Assembly: GCA_964501365.1 (NCBI GenBank)
Contig: CAZCST010000030.1
Coordinates: forward strand, 1 to 64,000
DNA: 64,000 nucleotides
From: CAZAMB01 sp964501365
GTDB taxonomy: Bacteria; Planctomycetota; Phycisphaerae; UBA1845
Direction: 5' to 3'
The stretch's first letter is position 1; each line of letters opens with the position of its first letter. This document shows, one piece after another, positions 38,217 to 47,919 of this stretch. A model generated the notes under the pieces. The model searched no databases, had not been told where the DNA came from, and saw only the letters and a program-made list of their open reading frames with translations. The translations under genes and the position numbers were made by a program.

Positions 38217-38251
38217 AAAAAGAAGCGGCAGCCGACTTCGGCTGCCGCTTC
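38217..38251 (-). terminator. Intrinsic terminator for the TSP3-repeat gene
   Basis: A 14-bp inverted repeat (GAAGCGGCAGCCGA and its complement, 38222-38251) is followed on the minus strand by a T-rich run. It lies 26 bp beyond the stop of the TSP3-repeat gene. Confidence 0.85.
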
Positions 38252-38276
38252 GTAGACTACCTTATGAACTGAAATC

Positions 38277-40385
38277 TTACGGTACCTGGATGTTGACTGT
38301 GTCACTACCAGTCGCCAGCAATCCGGCCGTGCCGAACAACTGTACAGTAATTGTCACCTGCCCGCTTGCACTTCCATTATGCACCGTAAGGGTGCTCACC
38401 CCTGTTGCTTCGTTACGATCAATCGAAACATCAACTCCGCTGGGAGTCGCGTCAGAAATCGCGAAGAACAGCTGAAAATCATCCGGTTCATTGGTGGTGG
38501 TCACAAAGGTGTTCAACGTAACCACGTCCCCAGGGCTCAACGGGTCTTCGCCCGAAAGGTCGAGTACGACAGTTGCCTTTTGGATGGAGACCGTTTGACT
38601 GCCCGCATCCACCGTTCCCACGCCACCGTTGATGCATGGGCCAATCGCAACAAAACGCAGATTGGTCGTTGCGGCGACATTCGGTGCGGTAAAGGTGGCC
38701 TTGTTGCTGCCCACCGGTTGATTCAACGTTACGCGAACGGTATCGGCAGCATCTTGAACCCAAATAATCGCAACAACGGGCTGTCCGTCGGCGAGATCAA
38801 GTTCGACGACCTCGCCCGGCTTCGCATCCCCACTGTCCTTGGTTGGGATGACTGCGGTATTGAGCGGTCGAGTCTGCACGATGACAGAATCGCTCCCATT
38901 CGTAAATCCGGCAGCGCTTCCAGTCGCCTGGAAAGTCATGACCTGAGACGCGCCAGTGCTTGACGCCGGCGCGACAAAGTTCACAGGATCAGCCGCGTTA
39001 TTGATGCCGGTCGATGGTCCGCCCGCGAGCTGCGTCCACCGAATCGTGGCGCTGGACTGATCCGGAGTCGATGTCGCATCCAGTGTCACCACGGATCCCG
39101 AACAAACCGTCTTATCCGCTCCGGCGTTGACCTGAACAGGCGAACCTCCGCCTCCCCCGCCACCGGTGCAACTCGTGTTGGAGTTGAATGGACATGGGTC
39201 GCACGCATCGCCCAGCGTATCAGTATCCGAATTCGTCTGGTTTGCGTTGGCGATATTCGGGCAGTTATCGCATTCAGTGCCCTTACCGTCACCGTCTGCA
39301 TCCGTCTGCGCCGTGTTGGCCACCTGCGGACAGTTGTCGCACGCATCGCCCACGCCGTCGTTGTCGGCGTCGGCTTGGCTGGCGTTGCTCAGGTTCGGAC
39401 AGTTGTCCTCGCCGTTGGGCACGCCGTCGCTGTCCGAGTCCCCCGCACAGATGTCGTCCTGGTTCGGGTTGGCCGTGTTTGGACAATTGTCGCACGCATT
39501 CCCCACGCCGTCCTCGTCACTGTCCGCCTGGCTGGGGTTGAACTCATCGACGCAATTATCACATTCGTCGCCGACTCCGTCGCCATCGCTGTCCGCCTGG
39601 TTGGAATTGGCCACATCCGGGCAATTGTCGCACGCGTCGCCGGCCCCATCGTCATCCGTGTCCGCCTGATCCGCATTGTCCACCGTCAGGCAGTTGTCCA
39701 CGGAATCATCCGCGCCATCGCCGTCGCGGTCGCCCTCGCAGGCATCCCCGACTCCGTTGCCATCCTCGTCGGCCTGATCCCCGTTCGCCGCCGCAGGACA
39801 GTTGTCGCAGAGGTCGCCCACGCCATCCAGATCCGTGTCGGCCTGATCCAGGTTCACCAGCGTCGGGCAGTTGTCGCAGGCATCCCCGATCTGATCCGAA
39901 TCCGCATCAGCCTGGTCCGCATTCGGCGTCCCAAGACAATTATCGCATACATCGCCGACACCATCGTCGTCTTCGTCCTCCTGGGCCGAATTCGGAATAT
40001 CGGGGCAGTTGTCCGACGCATTGCCAATGCCGTCGCCATCCGAATCACCCTGACCCGGATTGGGTTCGTCCGGACTGTTATCGCAAACATCGCCGATTCC
40101 GTCGCCGTCGCGGTCGCTCTGATCGACGTTCACCACCGCCGGACAGTTGTCGCAGGCATCTCCCACGCCGTCTTCGTCGGTGTCGGCCTGATCCGCATTC
40201 GCAACCTCCGGACAGTTGTCCGCAGAGCCGCTCACGCCATCGCCGTCAGGGTCATTGCCGTTGCCCGTCAACGAGCAACCGCCGCCCTGATTCCCGCAAC
40301 CAACCATCACAAAGATGGCCACGCACGCGAAAACGCCCGCCAACCGAATCCATCGAAACCATCCCGATGCCTGACTTACTTTCAT
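38277..40385 (-). CDS. Lipoprotein with about 14 thrombospondin type 3 calcium-binding repeats and PKD-like domains
   Basis: The start is placed at ATG 40385 (MKVSQASGWFRWIRLAGVFA), because the N-terminal helix ends in a lipobox (FVMVGC, Cys30). About 14 repeats of 23 residues follow, of the form DNCP..N.DQ.D.D.DG.GDAC. Several are variants (DNSPDEPNPGQ; DNCLGTPNADQ). Thrombospondin type 3 repeats bind calcium and stiffen in its presence. The C-terminal 320 residues contain PKD/REJ-like beta domains (VVTLDATSTPDQSSATIRWTQ). A surface-anchored, calcium-binding stalk is the likely architecture; the function is unknown. A terminator follows. Confidence 0.9.
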   Translation of the reverse strand: MKVSQASGWFRWIRLAGVFACVAIFVMVGCGNQGGGCSLTGNGNDPDGDGVSGSADNCPEVANADQADTDEDGVGDACDNCPAVVNVDQSDRDGDGIGDVCDNSPDEPNPGQGDSDGDGIGNASDNCPDIPNSAQEDEDDDGVGDVCDNCLGTPNADQADADSDQIGDACDNCPTLVNLDQADTDLDGVGDLCDNCPAAANGDQADEDGNGVGDACEGDRDGDGADDSVDNCLTVDNADQADTDDDGAGDACDNCPDVANSNQADSDGDGVGDECDNCVDEFNPSQADSDEDGVGNACDNCPNTANPNQDDICAGDSDSDGVPNGEDNCPNLSNASQADADNDGVGDACDNCPQVANTAQTDADGDGKGTECDNCPNIANANQTNSDTDTLGDACDPCPFNSNTSCTGGGGGGGSPVQVNAGADKTVCSGSVVTLDATSTPDQSSATIRWTQLAGGPSTGINNAADPVNFVAPASSTGASQVMTFQATGSAAGFTNGSDSVIVQTRPLNTAVIPTKDSGDAKPGEVVELDLADGQPVVAIIWVQDAADTVRVTLNQPVGSNKATFTAPNVAATTNLRFVAIGPCINGGVGTVDAGSQTVSIQKATVVLDLSGEDPLSPGDVVTLNTFVTTTNEPDDFQLFFAISDATPSGVDVSIDRNEATGVSTLTVHNGSASGQVTITVQLFGTAGLLATGSDTVNIQVP

Positions 40386-40678
40386 AGGTTTTCCCTTGAA
40401 GTTCATTCTCAAACCATTTTCCTCGAAAAACACACCTGCAAGCCGCCGGCCGCTAACGGCCTTTCGGCTTTTCAACGACTCACGCAAACCCGCCGCGCAT
40501 ACCTAGAGCCGCGACGGCCATGATTTTGGTTATCGGTAAGTGATCCCCCCCTGCTATGGTCAAAACCGCGACGCAACGCCGCCAAAACCGCATTCCAGCG
40601 CGTCTGGCGCTCAAAAAATGCAGTTCAACCCCCAAAGCAATCTTAACTCCACCCAGGTTTCCAATCAAAAAATTACGC

Positions 40679-40719
40679 AAAAAAAGCCGCCCAGCCCCGG
40701 AATTCGGGAACTGGGCGGC
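40679..40719 (-). terminator. Intrinsic terminator for the cysteine-rich exoprotein gene
   Basis: Arms GCCGCCCAG (40686-40694) and CTGGGCGGC (40711-40719) enclose a 16-nt GC-rich loop, and seven A residues at 40679-40685 read as a T-run on the minus strand. It is 81 bp past the stop codon of the cysteine-rich gene. Confidence 0.9.
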
Positions 40720-40800
40720 GCTTAAGTCATCCTATTGGCACCGGAGGAGGCGGAACGAATCAGAAGCACGCCGCCAACCGGCTATGTCGTTTTTCCAGCG

Positions 40801-43800
40801 TCACGGGCAATACAGTACGCACGGGGCGACGTTGCCACCGCTGCTGCAATCCCCGTTAACCGTACAGGCCGCAGTCCCGGCTCCGCTGCACTTACCCATC
40901 TTCGCCGGATACGCCTTACCCTTGAACGCATCGACGCACGCCGCGATGTGAGTGAAGCCCACGTTCACGCCCATGGTCGCATCGTTGATATTGCCGAACG
41001 CATCGTTCGGAGAAATCAACGTCCGGGCCTTGATCGGAGCACCAAGCACATCCTTGAACTTGTCGATGAGCCCGGACACGTCCGTAAAGTTAGGCTGGGT
41101 CGTGGTGGACGGTGGGTTGAACGCCTCTGCTAGATCGCCCCAACGTGTCGTCGAAATTGCAAGCTGACCCGAAACACTGGCGCCGCCCGACACGCAGGCA
41201 GCAGAGCCTTCGACGCCCAGGCACGAAGCGGCCAGGTTTTCCACCGCGTACTGCGAGCTCGGCACGATGGCCGAACCACGCACATGGATCAACCCTTCGG
41301 TTGTCCAATCGTGGTAGAACGGCGTGCATTGTGTAACCGCCGACTTGAATGGAATCCCGCTTCCGCTGGATTCGACCCACGATTGCGGCGGACCGACATA
41401 CACCGATTGTCCCTCGAACGTACTGAAGGCAACCGTCGGATCACCCGCATACGGCGGGGAAACGTGGTGCAGCGAGTTCAGCTTCACGCGAAGAGCCGTC
41501 TCGGCCGAAGGTCCGGCAACCGAGAAGGAGATGAACCTGATCTTGTTGATGCCGGACGGATCGGCCAGCGGAGTCTGAGGTGCCGGAGCTCCGCCGCAAT
41601 CACCAACGTGCAGGAAGCCCGTTCCCTTTTCGCCGAGGAATCCTGCGACGCGAATCGTGTAGCAGGTTCCCGTCGTCGCCGGAACGGTGATACGGGAGGC
41701 AGCGCCGGTGAATACGCAGCCGTCGTCGCTGCAATCGATTTCGTTGGCCGCCGAAGACGGGCACGGGCAGGTGCCGGTGCCGTCCGTGTAGATCATCATG
41801 CCTGTGTCGATTTCACCGCCATTGTCGCAGGTTTCAATAATGACATCACCCGTGCAATCTGCGGTCCATGAGAACCACACGTCGTTTTGATAATCGAGGC
41901 CCGACGAGCAGTCATTGTTACCGCCCGATGCCGGACCGTCGGTGTTGGTGCAGTAGTTGTTCCAGGCAGTGGCCGAGTTGTTGCCGACGGCCGTCTTGCT
42001 GGCACAGTTGTCATTGGTGCCATGCGAGTTCGGGCACACCACGCCGATGCAATCCGCATGAGTCGGCTGCCACGAACCGTCCGCATTGGTGCAGTTTTCC
42101 AGCGTCATGACCGCACAACCTCCAACGCCACCGCCGCATGTGCAGCAGGCAGCCTGTTTGATCGGCGGTACGCTGTTATCGAGATTGATGCACCAGGCCA
42201 TGTCCGCTCCGTCAAACCTGGCATCGCCGAAGGTGTACGAATCGCCGGCATCCTGGAAGAAGAACTTATTTCCAGCGTCGGCGCCCTGCGACGGATTGGA
42301 TTCCCACCAGAACCAGTCGCAGCCCGGCAAACCGCTGGACTCATCGGTGTTGTTCACGATTTCCAGCCAGTAGGTGTTGCCGGCGGTCACGGCCAGCGGC
42401 GTATTCAACGCAAGCTGGTATTGCAGAACGTTACCACCGAACCGCACCAGGCCGGTATCGGCCTTGCGGACCAGCGTCGTCGAGCTGTTGCCCACTACGC
42501 TTCCCGGCAATCCACTTGCGTCGTTGTAGAGTTTGACGCGGAACTTCTCCGGAGGATTGGTACTGCTGCAATCCGCCAGACCGTTGTTCTGGTCAAGGAA
42601 CGAACCCCATACGCAGACATTGGTGATGTTGCCGCCAACCGTCGCCACAAAGTCATCAGCCACGCGAATGGTCGGAAGGCTGAAGTCAGACTGCGGCGGA
42701 TCAGAAACGCAATCGCCTACGCAATCGTCAGACAACCGCGCGGTGGGGACACCAGTGATGTCGCCCAGGCGCTGGCAGTTGGCCGTCGATTCAATGTCGC
42801 ACGCCGGGCACGGAGACGGCTGAGTCTTGTCTTGTCCGCTGCACGCCCCGCCTGTCGGGTTGTTGCATGGACCTTCCGCACCGCAATCGGCGTCAGTATT
42901 GCAGGACTTGGCCGGAGTACCGGCGGCACAAATGCAACCCTTGCAGCGAGTGCCTCCCTTGTATTCACCGCTCGAGCCGTTGCACAGGGTTTCTGTGGCA
43001 AGCTGGCCCGTGATGATATCCTGGCAGAGTCCCTGACCCGGAACATAACAGCACGACCCGGTGTTGCAGGTGCTGGCCTGGCATGTGGTCACAGCGACGG
43101 TGCGGAACGGAGGAGCAAGGAAGTTCGCCCCGTCAATGTTCGCACAACCAAGCTGATCGGTTTCCACGCACGAGGTTCCGTTGCAGCAGGCCGCAAGCGG
43201 GCAGGCGTCAACGGTAATGTGCATCTGATAGGAAGCGTGCGTTCCTGGTGGTTCCGAATAGATCGGAATGTAATAAGTGTGACCAGCCGAGCACGTTCCA
43301 CCCGGACACTGATTGCTTGCGGTGCAAGCCTTGCCGGCCGCGCTTCCGCCGGTGCATGTGCCGCCGGGAAGCGGACCAAACTTGTTCCAGAGGTTGTCGT
43401 CGTTGCAGTACGGCGAACCGCGCTTGTTGGCCGGTTCGTCAGGTACGTTCGGGTTCACCGCGGTAAAGAGCTGATCGTCGCACGGGCATCCCGACCACAG
43501 AACAGCCCAGGCCGGTTCAGCCACCGGGTCAGAGCAGCAGTAGTCGACACGGACAAACGCACAGTCGTCGATGCTGAACGCCTGCCACCAGCCCGGATCA
43601 ACCGTCAGGTACGTGCCACCCACCGCATTCCATGCACCCTTAAGGCAGCTATCCGGACCTGTGGCGGGGGCGTTGCTGCCGGAAATCGTCACGACCGCTG
43701 CCGGATCGCCCGGATCGGGAACATGGATGACTTTTACCGTCGCATTGTTGCAGTTGTCGCCGCCGCTAAAGGGCTGCAGGCAGCAGTTCGGCTCGCAGTC

Positions 43801-45951
43801 GGTGCCGAAGCCCTGGAAGGTCGAGCCGCCGGTGCACGCCGCGCCCGTGGTCACGCTGCATGTGCCGTTGGTCGCACAGCAGGCGCCCAGACCGCACGTA
43901 CCCGGGCAGGTGCTGTCGTTGCCCTGGTAGTTGTTGCCCTGTCCTGTACAGACCCAGGGAAGCACGCCAGCCGTGCAGGTTCCGTTGGTGTCGTTGCAGC
44001 AGGCACCCGTCGGAGTGGCGACTTTCAGGCCTTCGATTTCAAAGGCCAGTACGTTGTTGCGGTTCTGGCAGACGCCCCCGCCGCCTACGCAGCGGCTGTC
44101 GCCGAGATCATCAGGATCGCACCAGGCGCCGTCACGCGTTCCACCCACGCACTCGCGTAGGGTGATAGCCGAAGGCGCGCCATCAAACCACAGGCTGCCC
44201 GTGCCGCTGACCTTGTTGGTTCCTTCATCCACCGCATCCGTCGCGGTCACAAACGTCTGACCGTTGGGGGCGAAGTTGGTCGCTACGCTGACCACCCAGA
44301 AGCCCTTGGCCGGAATGGTAAGTGGCGGGGCGAATACAAGCGCATTAACGGCGTTGGCGCCACCGATGCCGCCGGTGACAGCGTCTTCAATGAAGTTTCC
44401 GTTTTCATCGTAGAACTCGATGAGAAGTCGACCGCCGCCACCACCGACCCAGCGGAATTTTTCCATCGCGATCGAGCTGAGGTTTTCGATTCCGTAGTCG
44501 TCGCCGATTTCGAGATGGTCGCACGGTCCCTGCGAGAACAGACCCACGACAAACGCCGTCTCGGTGTCGAAGTTCACCAGAGGTGCAATACCGCTGCTGT
44601 ACTTCGGGCAAATCGTGCGATCCGCATCGCCTTGCGGCGGCGTCGGACAGACCGTTCCGCCCGAGAATGGAAGCTGACCATCGTCGGTGGCATACCACTT
44701 GCCACCTACGCCATCGCAAGACGCCGATACCGTGCATGTTCCGGCCGCGCCGCAGGTGCCGCCGCCGCATTGAGCGGCGCTGGTGCAGGGATTTCCGATC
44801 CTTGGACCAGTCGTGCAGACCTGGCACTGCGCATTGGTTTGACAGTTTCCGCTGGGATTCGACCCACCGCTGCAAGTACCGCCGGATTTTTGCCGCTTCG
44901 TGCAAGCCGGCTCCGCAGTGGCGTTGTCACAGCAGCGACCCGGGAAACAGATCGGACCGGGCTTGGTGCAGGTTCCGAGCTGCAAAGCGGAACAGTCCGA
45001 GTCGGTCGTGCACGGCGTCGTGCCGGCGCCGGAACAATCCTTTTCACCGCAGATACCGCCGGGACCGCACGGATTGGTGCCCGCTTCGCAAGCGCCGGAG
45101 ACGCATGTCTCAACGCCGTTGCAGTTGACGCCGTCATTGCAGTTCAGGCAGTAGTTGCCTTCCGGGGCATTGGCGACCACCGGAGGAATACAGTCGTTGG
45201 TTGACTGGCAGGGGCCGCCCGTGATCGAGCAGGTGTTCGCACCAGTGCAGGCGACGCGGCAGAGGTTCGTGTCTTCGTTGCAGACGGTGCCGCCCGAGCA
45301 CGGGAACTGGCAGGCGTTGGGATCAAACGTTCCCGAGCCGCTTCCAGGAGCCTGGCAAACGCCGCCCTGGCAGGTTTCGCGACCGTTGCAGCACAGCCCG
45401 TCCGAGCAACCGCCTTCAGCGCCATTCGGCAGCACTGAATTGATGCAGGTTCCCGAACCCAGCGGCGCGCCGACCGCGATGTTGCAGACGTCCTGCGTGC
45501 AGGGGTTGCAGTCGTCGCACTGAATGTCAAACGAGCAGGAGGTCGCCACTCGTCCCTGATCGGGGCGATAGGGACCCACGAGCAGACCCGCCTGACGCAT
45601 GCGCGTGCCGGTATCGTCGCGATAGTCGACGATCATCGGTTCGCGGATCGGCAGATCGCCCTTGGGCATGCGACCAAACTTGATGCCTTCAGGAAGTTGA
45701 TCCGCCATCGGAATGGCGGGAAGGGCATGACCCGATCGCTCGGGCGCAGTTTGCTTGGTCGGGACAATTTCCCGCGCTGCATTACTGCTGCTTTCCGGGG
45801 AGGTGTTCGTATTGTTGACCGCCCTCTCCTTCATCGTCTGTGGTTGCGGCGATGGCGCAGCACCTTCCAAGCTCAGACTGAAGGCAAGCATGCCTACAGC
45901 CAACACGCCCGTCACCGGGCCCCAACGTGCGATACTACTGTACTTCTTCAT
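40801..45951 (-). CDS. Giant cysteine-rich secreted protein (1716 residues)
   Basis: The start is the ATG at 45951 with AAAGGAATT upstream. Signal peptide near WGPVTGVLAVGMLAFSLSLE. A Ser/Thr/Pro-rich linker leads to a dense cysteine-rich region (about 130 cysteines in total by my count), with units such as CSDGLCCNGRETCQGGVCQ and ACCNDTNGTC, and a repeated 'ACC..NGTC......C' plan. Beta domains are interspersed, some resembling secreted PPC-like domains (DVWFSWTADCTGDVIIETCD, TIRVAGFLGEK). No catalytic domain or C-terminal sorting signal was recognised. Such proteins are typical of planctomycete exoproteomes. The disulfides would need strong oxidative folding. Confidence 0.9.
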   Translation of the reverse strand: MKKYSSIARWGPVTGVLAVGMLAFSLSLEGAAPSPQPQTMKERAVNNTNTSPESSSNAAREIVPTKQTAPERSGHALPAIPMADQLPEGIKFGRMPKGDLPIREPMIVDYRDDTGTRMRQAGLLVGPYRPDQGRVATSCSFDIQCDDCNPCTQDVCNIAVGAPLGSGTCINSVLPNGAEGGCSDGLCCNGRETCQGGVCQAPGSGSGTFDPNACQFPCSGGTVCNEDTNLCRVACTGANTCSITGGPCQSTNDCIPPVVANAPEGNYCLNCNDGVNCNGVETCVSGACEAGTNPCGPGGICGEKDCSGAGTTPCTTDSDCSALQLGTCTKPGPICFPGRCCDNATAEPACTKRQKSGGTCSGGSNPSGNCQTNAQCQVCTTGPRIGNPCTSAAQCGGGTCGAAGTCTVSASCDGVGGKWYATDDGQLPFSGGTVCPTPPQGDADRTICPKYSSGIAPLVNFDTETAFVVGLFSQGPCDHLEIGDDYGIENLSSIAMEKFRWVGGGGGRLLIEFYDENGNFIEDAVTGGIGGANAVNALVFAPPLTIPAKGFWVVSVATNFAPNGQTFVTATDAVDEGTNKVSGTGSLWFDGAPSAITLRECVGGTRDGAWCDPDDLGDSRCVGGGGVCQNRNNVLAFEIEGLKVATPTGACCNDTNGTCTAGVLPWVCTGQGNNYQGNDSTCPGTCGLGACCATNGTCSVTTGAACTGGSTFQGFGTDCEPNCCLQPFSGGDNCNNATVKVIHVPDPGDPAAVVTISGSNAPATGPDSCLKGAWNAVGGTYLTVDPGWWQAFSIDDCAFVRVDYCCSDPVAEPAWAVLWSGCPCDDQLFTAVNPNVPDEPANKRGSPYCNDDNLWNKFGPLPGGTCTGGSAAGKACTASNQCPGGTCSAGHTYYIPIYSEPPGTHASYQMHITVDACPLAACCNGTSCVETDQLGCANIDGANFLAPPFRTVAVTTCQASTCNTGSCCYVPGQGLCQDIITGQLATETLCNGSSGEYKGGTRCKGCICAAGTPAKSCNTDADCGAEGPCNNPTGGACSGQDKTQPSPCPACDIESTANCQRLGDITGVPTARLSDDCVGDCVSDPPQSDFSLPTIRVADDFVATVGGNITNVCVWGSFLDQNNGLADCSSTNPPEKFRVKLYNDASGLPGSVVGNSSTTLVRKADTGLVRFGGNVLQYQLALNTPLAVTAGNTYWLEIVNNTDESSGLPGCDWFWWESNPSQGADAGNKFFFQDAGDSYTFGDARFDGADMAWCINLDNSVPPIKQAACCTCGGGVGGCAVMTLENCTNADGSWQPTHADCIGVVCPNSHGTNDNCASKTAVGNNSATAWNNYCTNTDGPASGGNNDCSSGLDYQNDVWFSWTADCTGDVIIETCDNGGEIDTGMMIYTDGTGTCPCPSSAANEIDCSDDGCVFTGAASRITVPATTGTCYTIRVAGFLGEKGTGFLHVGDCGGAPAPQTPLADPSGINKIRFISFSVAGPSAETALRVKLNSLHHVSPPYAGDPTVAFSTFEGQSVYVGPPQSWVESSGSGIPFKSAVTQCTPFYHDWTTEGLIHVRGSAIVPSSQYAVENLAASCLGVEGSAACVSGGASVSGQLAISTTRWGDLAEAFNPPSTTTQPNFTDVSGLIDKFKDVLGAPIKARTLISPNDAFGNINDATMGVNVGFTHIAACVDAFKGKAYPAKMGKCSGAGTAACTVNGDCSSGGNVAPCVLYCP

Positions 45952-46643
45952 AATTCCTTTACCTCCAGATTGGGACACTCCCCTGTCCAAGAACGATCCG
46001 ATACTCTTGTCACATGCAGGCTTCGGGCCGACTCGTCACCGACCGGCAACTTCCCGGGCCTGGACTTTCTCCTCGCCACGAACAAAACCACGATTAAAAA
46101 AAGAAAAAGACCCCGAAAGGTCTTTGCTGAAATTGTGGGGATGGACGGGGCGCGGCGCATTCCAACAACGCGACCAACAACCGGGAATGGATGCAAAAAC
46201 TGCTACCCTCATTGCCCCTCATCCGACTCGGAAATCGCCGTCAGGCCTCTTTCAATCGGGCGAGCCATCGTCAGCCTATGCCGGCACGTTTTCGGATGAC
46301 GACCTGAACCGCATTGCTTGCGATTCGAAGGACGCCGCTTCTTTCCGAAAACGGCACATCGGCAACCGATTCGTTATTTGGCGGGAACGAACCAGCATTG
46401 TGCTGAACCGAGTCCGGTAAACCACGCATAGTTTAACCGATTTGTCACACGATTTGCAAGTACATACAAGGTTTTTTTTGATCTCTTCGTCACATCGTTG
46501 TGAATGATTCGCCCCTAACGCAATTAGCGCATTATTGGCAAAGGGTTTATGAATTCTAAGCATTTACCATTCCGAATCCCCAATTAAAGCTATGACGGAC
46601 AAGAGCGTTTTATAGCGAAATTAACGCCGCCGGGCAGGTTGCA
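45952..46643. other. Long leader region of the cysteine-rich gene
   Basis: About 690 bp between the cysteine-rich gene start and the tRNA. A terminator-like hairpin (46094-46125, minus strand) lies about 145 bp upstream of the ATG. The stretch 46430-46600 is AT-rich with a run of eight T at about 46472-46479, and is a plausible promoter area. No coding frame could be supported; open frames on the plus strand here are antisense or unrelated to known families. Confidence 0.5.
46094..46125 (-). terminator. Terminator-like hairpin in the leader of the cysteine-rich gene
   Basis: On the minus strand AAAGACC, a short loop, and GGGTCTTT are followed by TTCTTTTTTT (46094-46106). This has the shape of an intrinsic terminator. 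It lies between the tRNA and the cysteine-rich gene, so it could end a transcript from the tRNA or act as a leader attenuator. Confidence 0.75.
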
Positions 46644-46717
46644 TGGGCGATACAGGACTCGAACCTGTGACCTCTCGGGTGTGATCCGAGCGCTCTAACC
46701 AACTGAGCCAATCGCCC
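46644..46717 (-). tRNA. tRNA-Val(CAC)
   Basis: On the minus strand a 74-nt cloverleaf: acceptor GGGCGAT/ATCGCCC, D arm GCTC-AGTTGGTTA-GAGC, anticodon arm CTCGG-ATCACAC-CCGAG (anticodon CAC after T33), five-nt variable loop, T arm ACAGG-TTCGAGT-CCTGT, discriminator A. It reads GTG valine codons. The 3' CCA is not encoded and must be added. Confidence 0.93.
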
Positions 46718-46841
46718 GTCGAAGACCTGCGAATCTATACCCCTTCGCGCAAAGTTTTGCAAACTCTTTTTCCCCTTGTAAGTCCGCAGCGCGCCGGTAT
46801 CTTCACCGTCGGACAATTTCTCGTTGCATGGAGGCGATACG

Positions 46842-47693
46842 ATGGCCAAAACCAAACGCAGCACTCCCCCACTGTTTGAATTGCTCGAAGGAAATCGACT
46901 TCGCCGCGGCGATCTCGGCCCGCCGCCGGATCTTCGCGTGGTGCATCCCGAACCGGAATCGGAGGAAGCGTCATCGCAGCGCGGCGCTCGTTTCGCACTG
47001 GCCGGCGAGCATTCCGCGACAAACGGCCGACACGCCGTCGCACAATTTCTCGGCGACCGCCTGCACCTTTCGCTCACGCCTTTCACCGCCGCCGTCGGCG
47101 TATTTCTGATTGCGGTCGTGGTATTGGGTGCGATTTATCTCGGCCAGCAACGCGGCGAAAAAGCCGCCCGCCGCGCAATCATCGAAGCCGGAATCGCCGG
47201 CGCACCGGCCGACGCCGATACGGTGGAAGCTGCGAGACAGCAGCAGCCCGCCGCGCACCTTGTCGAGAGCCTCCTCGCCAATGACGCAAAGCCCAATCCT
47301 TCGCCGAAGACAGCCGAGCGAGCTCAGCCCAAAAATACGCCTGCGCCAGCTCTTTCAGTAACTTCTGAAACTTCCATAAGTCCCCAGCACGGCTGGGTCC
47401 GCGACTTCACCTACATCATGACCCAGGAATTCGCGGCCGGTCGCATGGAGGATGCCCGCCGCGCACAGGATTTTCTGGCCTCGCGAGGATTTCCCGCCGA
47501 AATCGTGAAACTCGACAGCGGCGCGTTGCAGCTCATCACGCTCGAAGGCTACAACCACAAGGACGCGGACCAGAAGAAAAAGGCCGACGCCCTTCTCAAG
47601 AAACAACGCGCAGCCGGGACCGAATATTTCGCCACCGGCGGCGGCTACAAGCTCGAAGGCTATTTCAAGACGCTCAAGAAAGACCAGTGGTAG
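46842..47693 (+). CDS. Single-pass membrane protein with SPOR-like C-terminal domain
   Basis: A 283-residue protein starting at MAKTKRSTPPLFELLEGNRL. The start at 46842 is better than the one at 46824. About 80 cytoplasmic residues, one membrane helix (AAVGVFLIAVVVLGAIYLG), an Ala/Pro-rich linker, then a domain of about 95 residues (WVRDFTYIMTQEFAAGRMED, ARRAQDFLASRGFPAEIVKL) with the length and alternation of a SPOR (peptidoglycan-binding) domain. The N-terminal FELL motif recalls cytoplasmic partners of division proteins. A role in envelope or division is an inference; the SPOR assignment is not certain. Confidence 0.72.
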   Translation: MAKTKRSTPPLFELLEGNRLRRGDLGPPPDLRVVHPEPESEEASSQRGARFALAGEHSATNGRHAVAQFLGDRLHLSLTPFTAAVGVFLIAVVVLGAIYLGQQRGEKAARRAIIEAGIAGAPADADTVEAARQQQPAAHLVESLLANDAKPNPSPKTAERAQPKNTPAPALSVTSETSISPQHGWVRDFTYIMTQEFAAGRMEDARRAQDFLASRGFPAEIVKLDSGALQLITLEGYNHKDADQKKKADALLKKQRAAGTEYFATGGGYKLEGYFKTLKKDQW

Positions 47694-47740
47694 GTTTGCT
47701 TCAGCCCCTTGAGCAATGCCTGATATTCTCGAGGCAGCAT

Positions 47741-47834
47741 CGACCCCGGAGGGGTCGCCGAGAGTAGCCGGGGATTGAAGCGAAGCGAAACCCCCGGACC
47801 CGCACAAATGAAAATCCCGACCCTGAAGGGGTCG
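47741..47834. repeat. Composite palindromic repeat (GACCCC...GGGGTC type)
   Basis: CGACCCCGGAGGGGTCG (47741-47757) is a palindrome, then CCGGGG and CCCCCGG (47768-47797) form a second hairpin with a 17-nt loop, then a diverged GACCCTGAAGGGGTC (47819-47833). It lies between the SPOR-like gene and the small basic protein gene. Confidence 0.75.
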
Positions 47835-47919
47835 CACCCTGATTTGCAATTCAAATAGATTTCCGATAAAACCCTCCGGCTGAAGTCGGTAACAGAGGAA
47901 TCGTAGGAGTCTTTCACCC

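Noticed and set aside
39375..40523. 382-codon open frame on the plus strand with repeats
   Set aside because: It is the reverse reading of the TSP3 repeat array, so the repeats in it are a shadow.
41887..44160. 757-codon open frame on the plus strand
   Set aside because: Antisense to the cysteine-rich exoprotein. The composition mirrors Cys and Thr codons of the real gene and shows no recognisable domain.
45755..46420. 221-codon plus-strand open frame over the leader of the cysteine-rich gene
   Set aside because: It overlaps the start of the cysteine-rich gene in antisense, has no family similarity, and has no ribosome-binding site.
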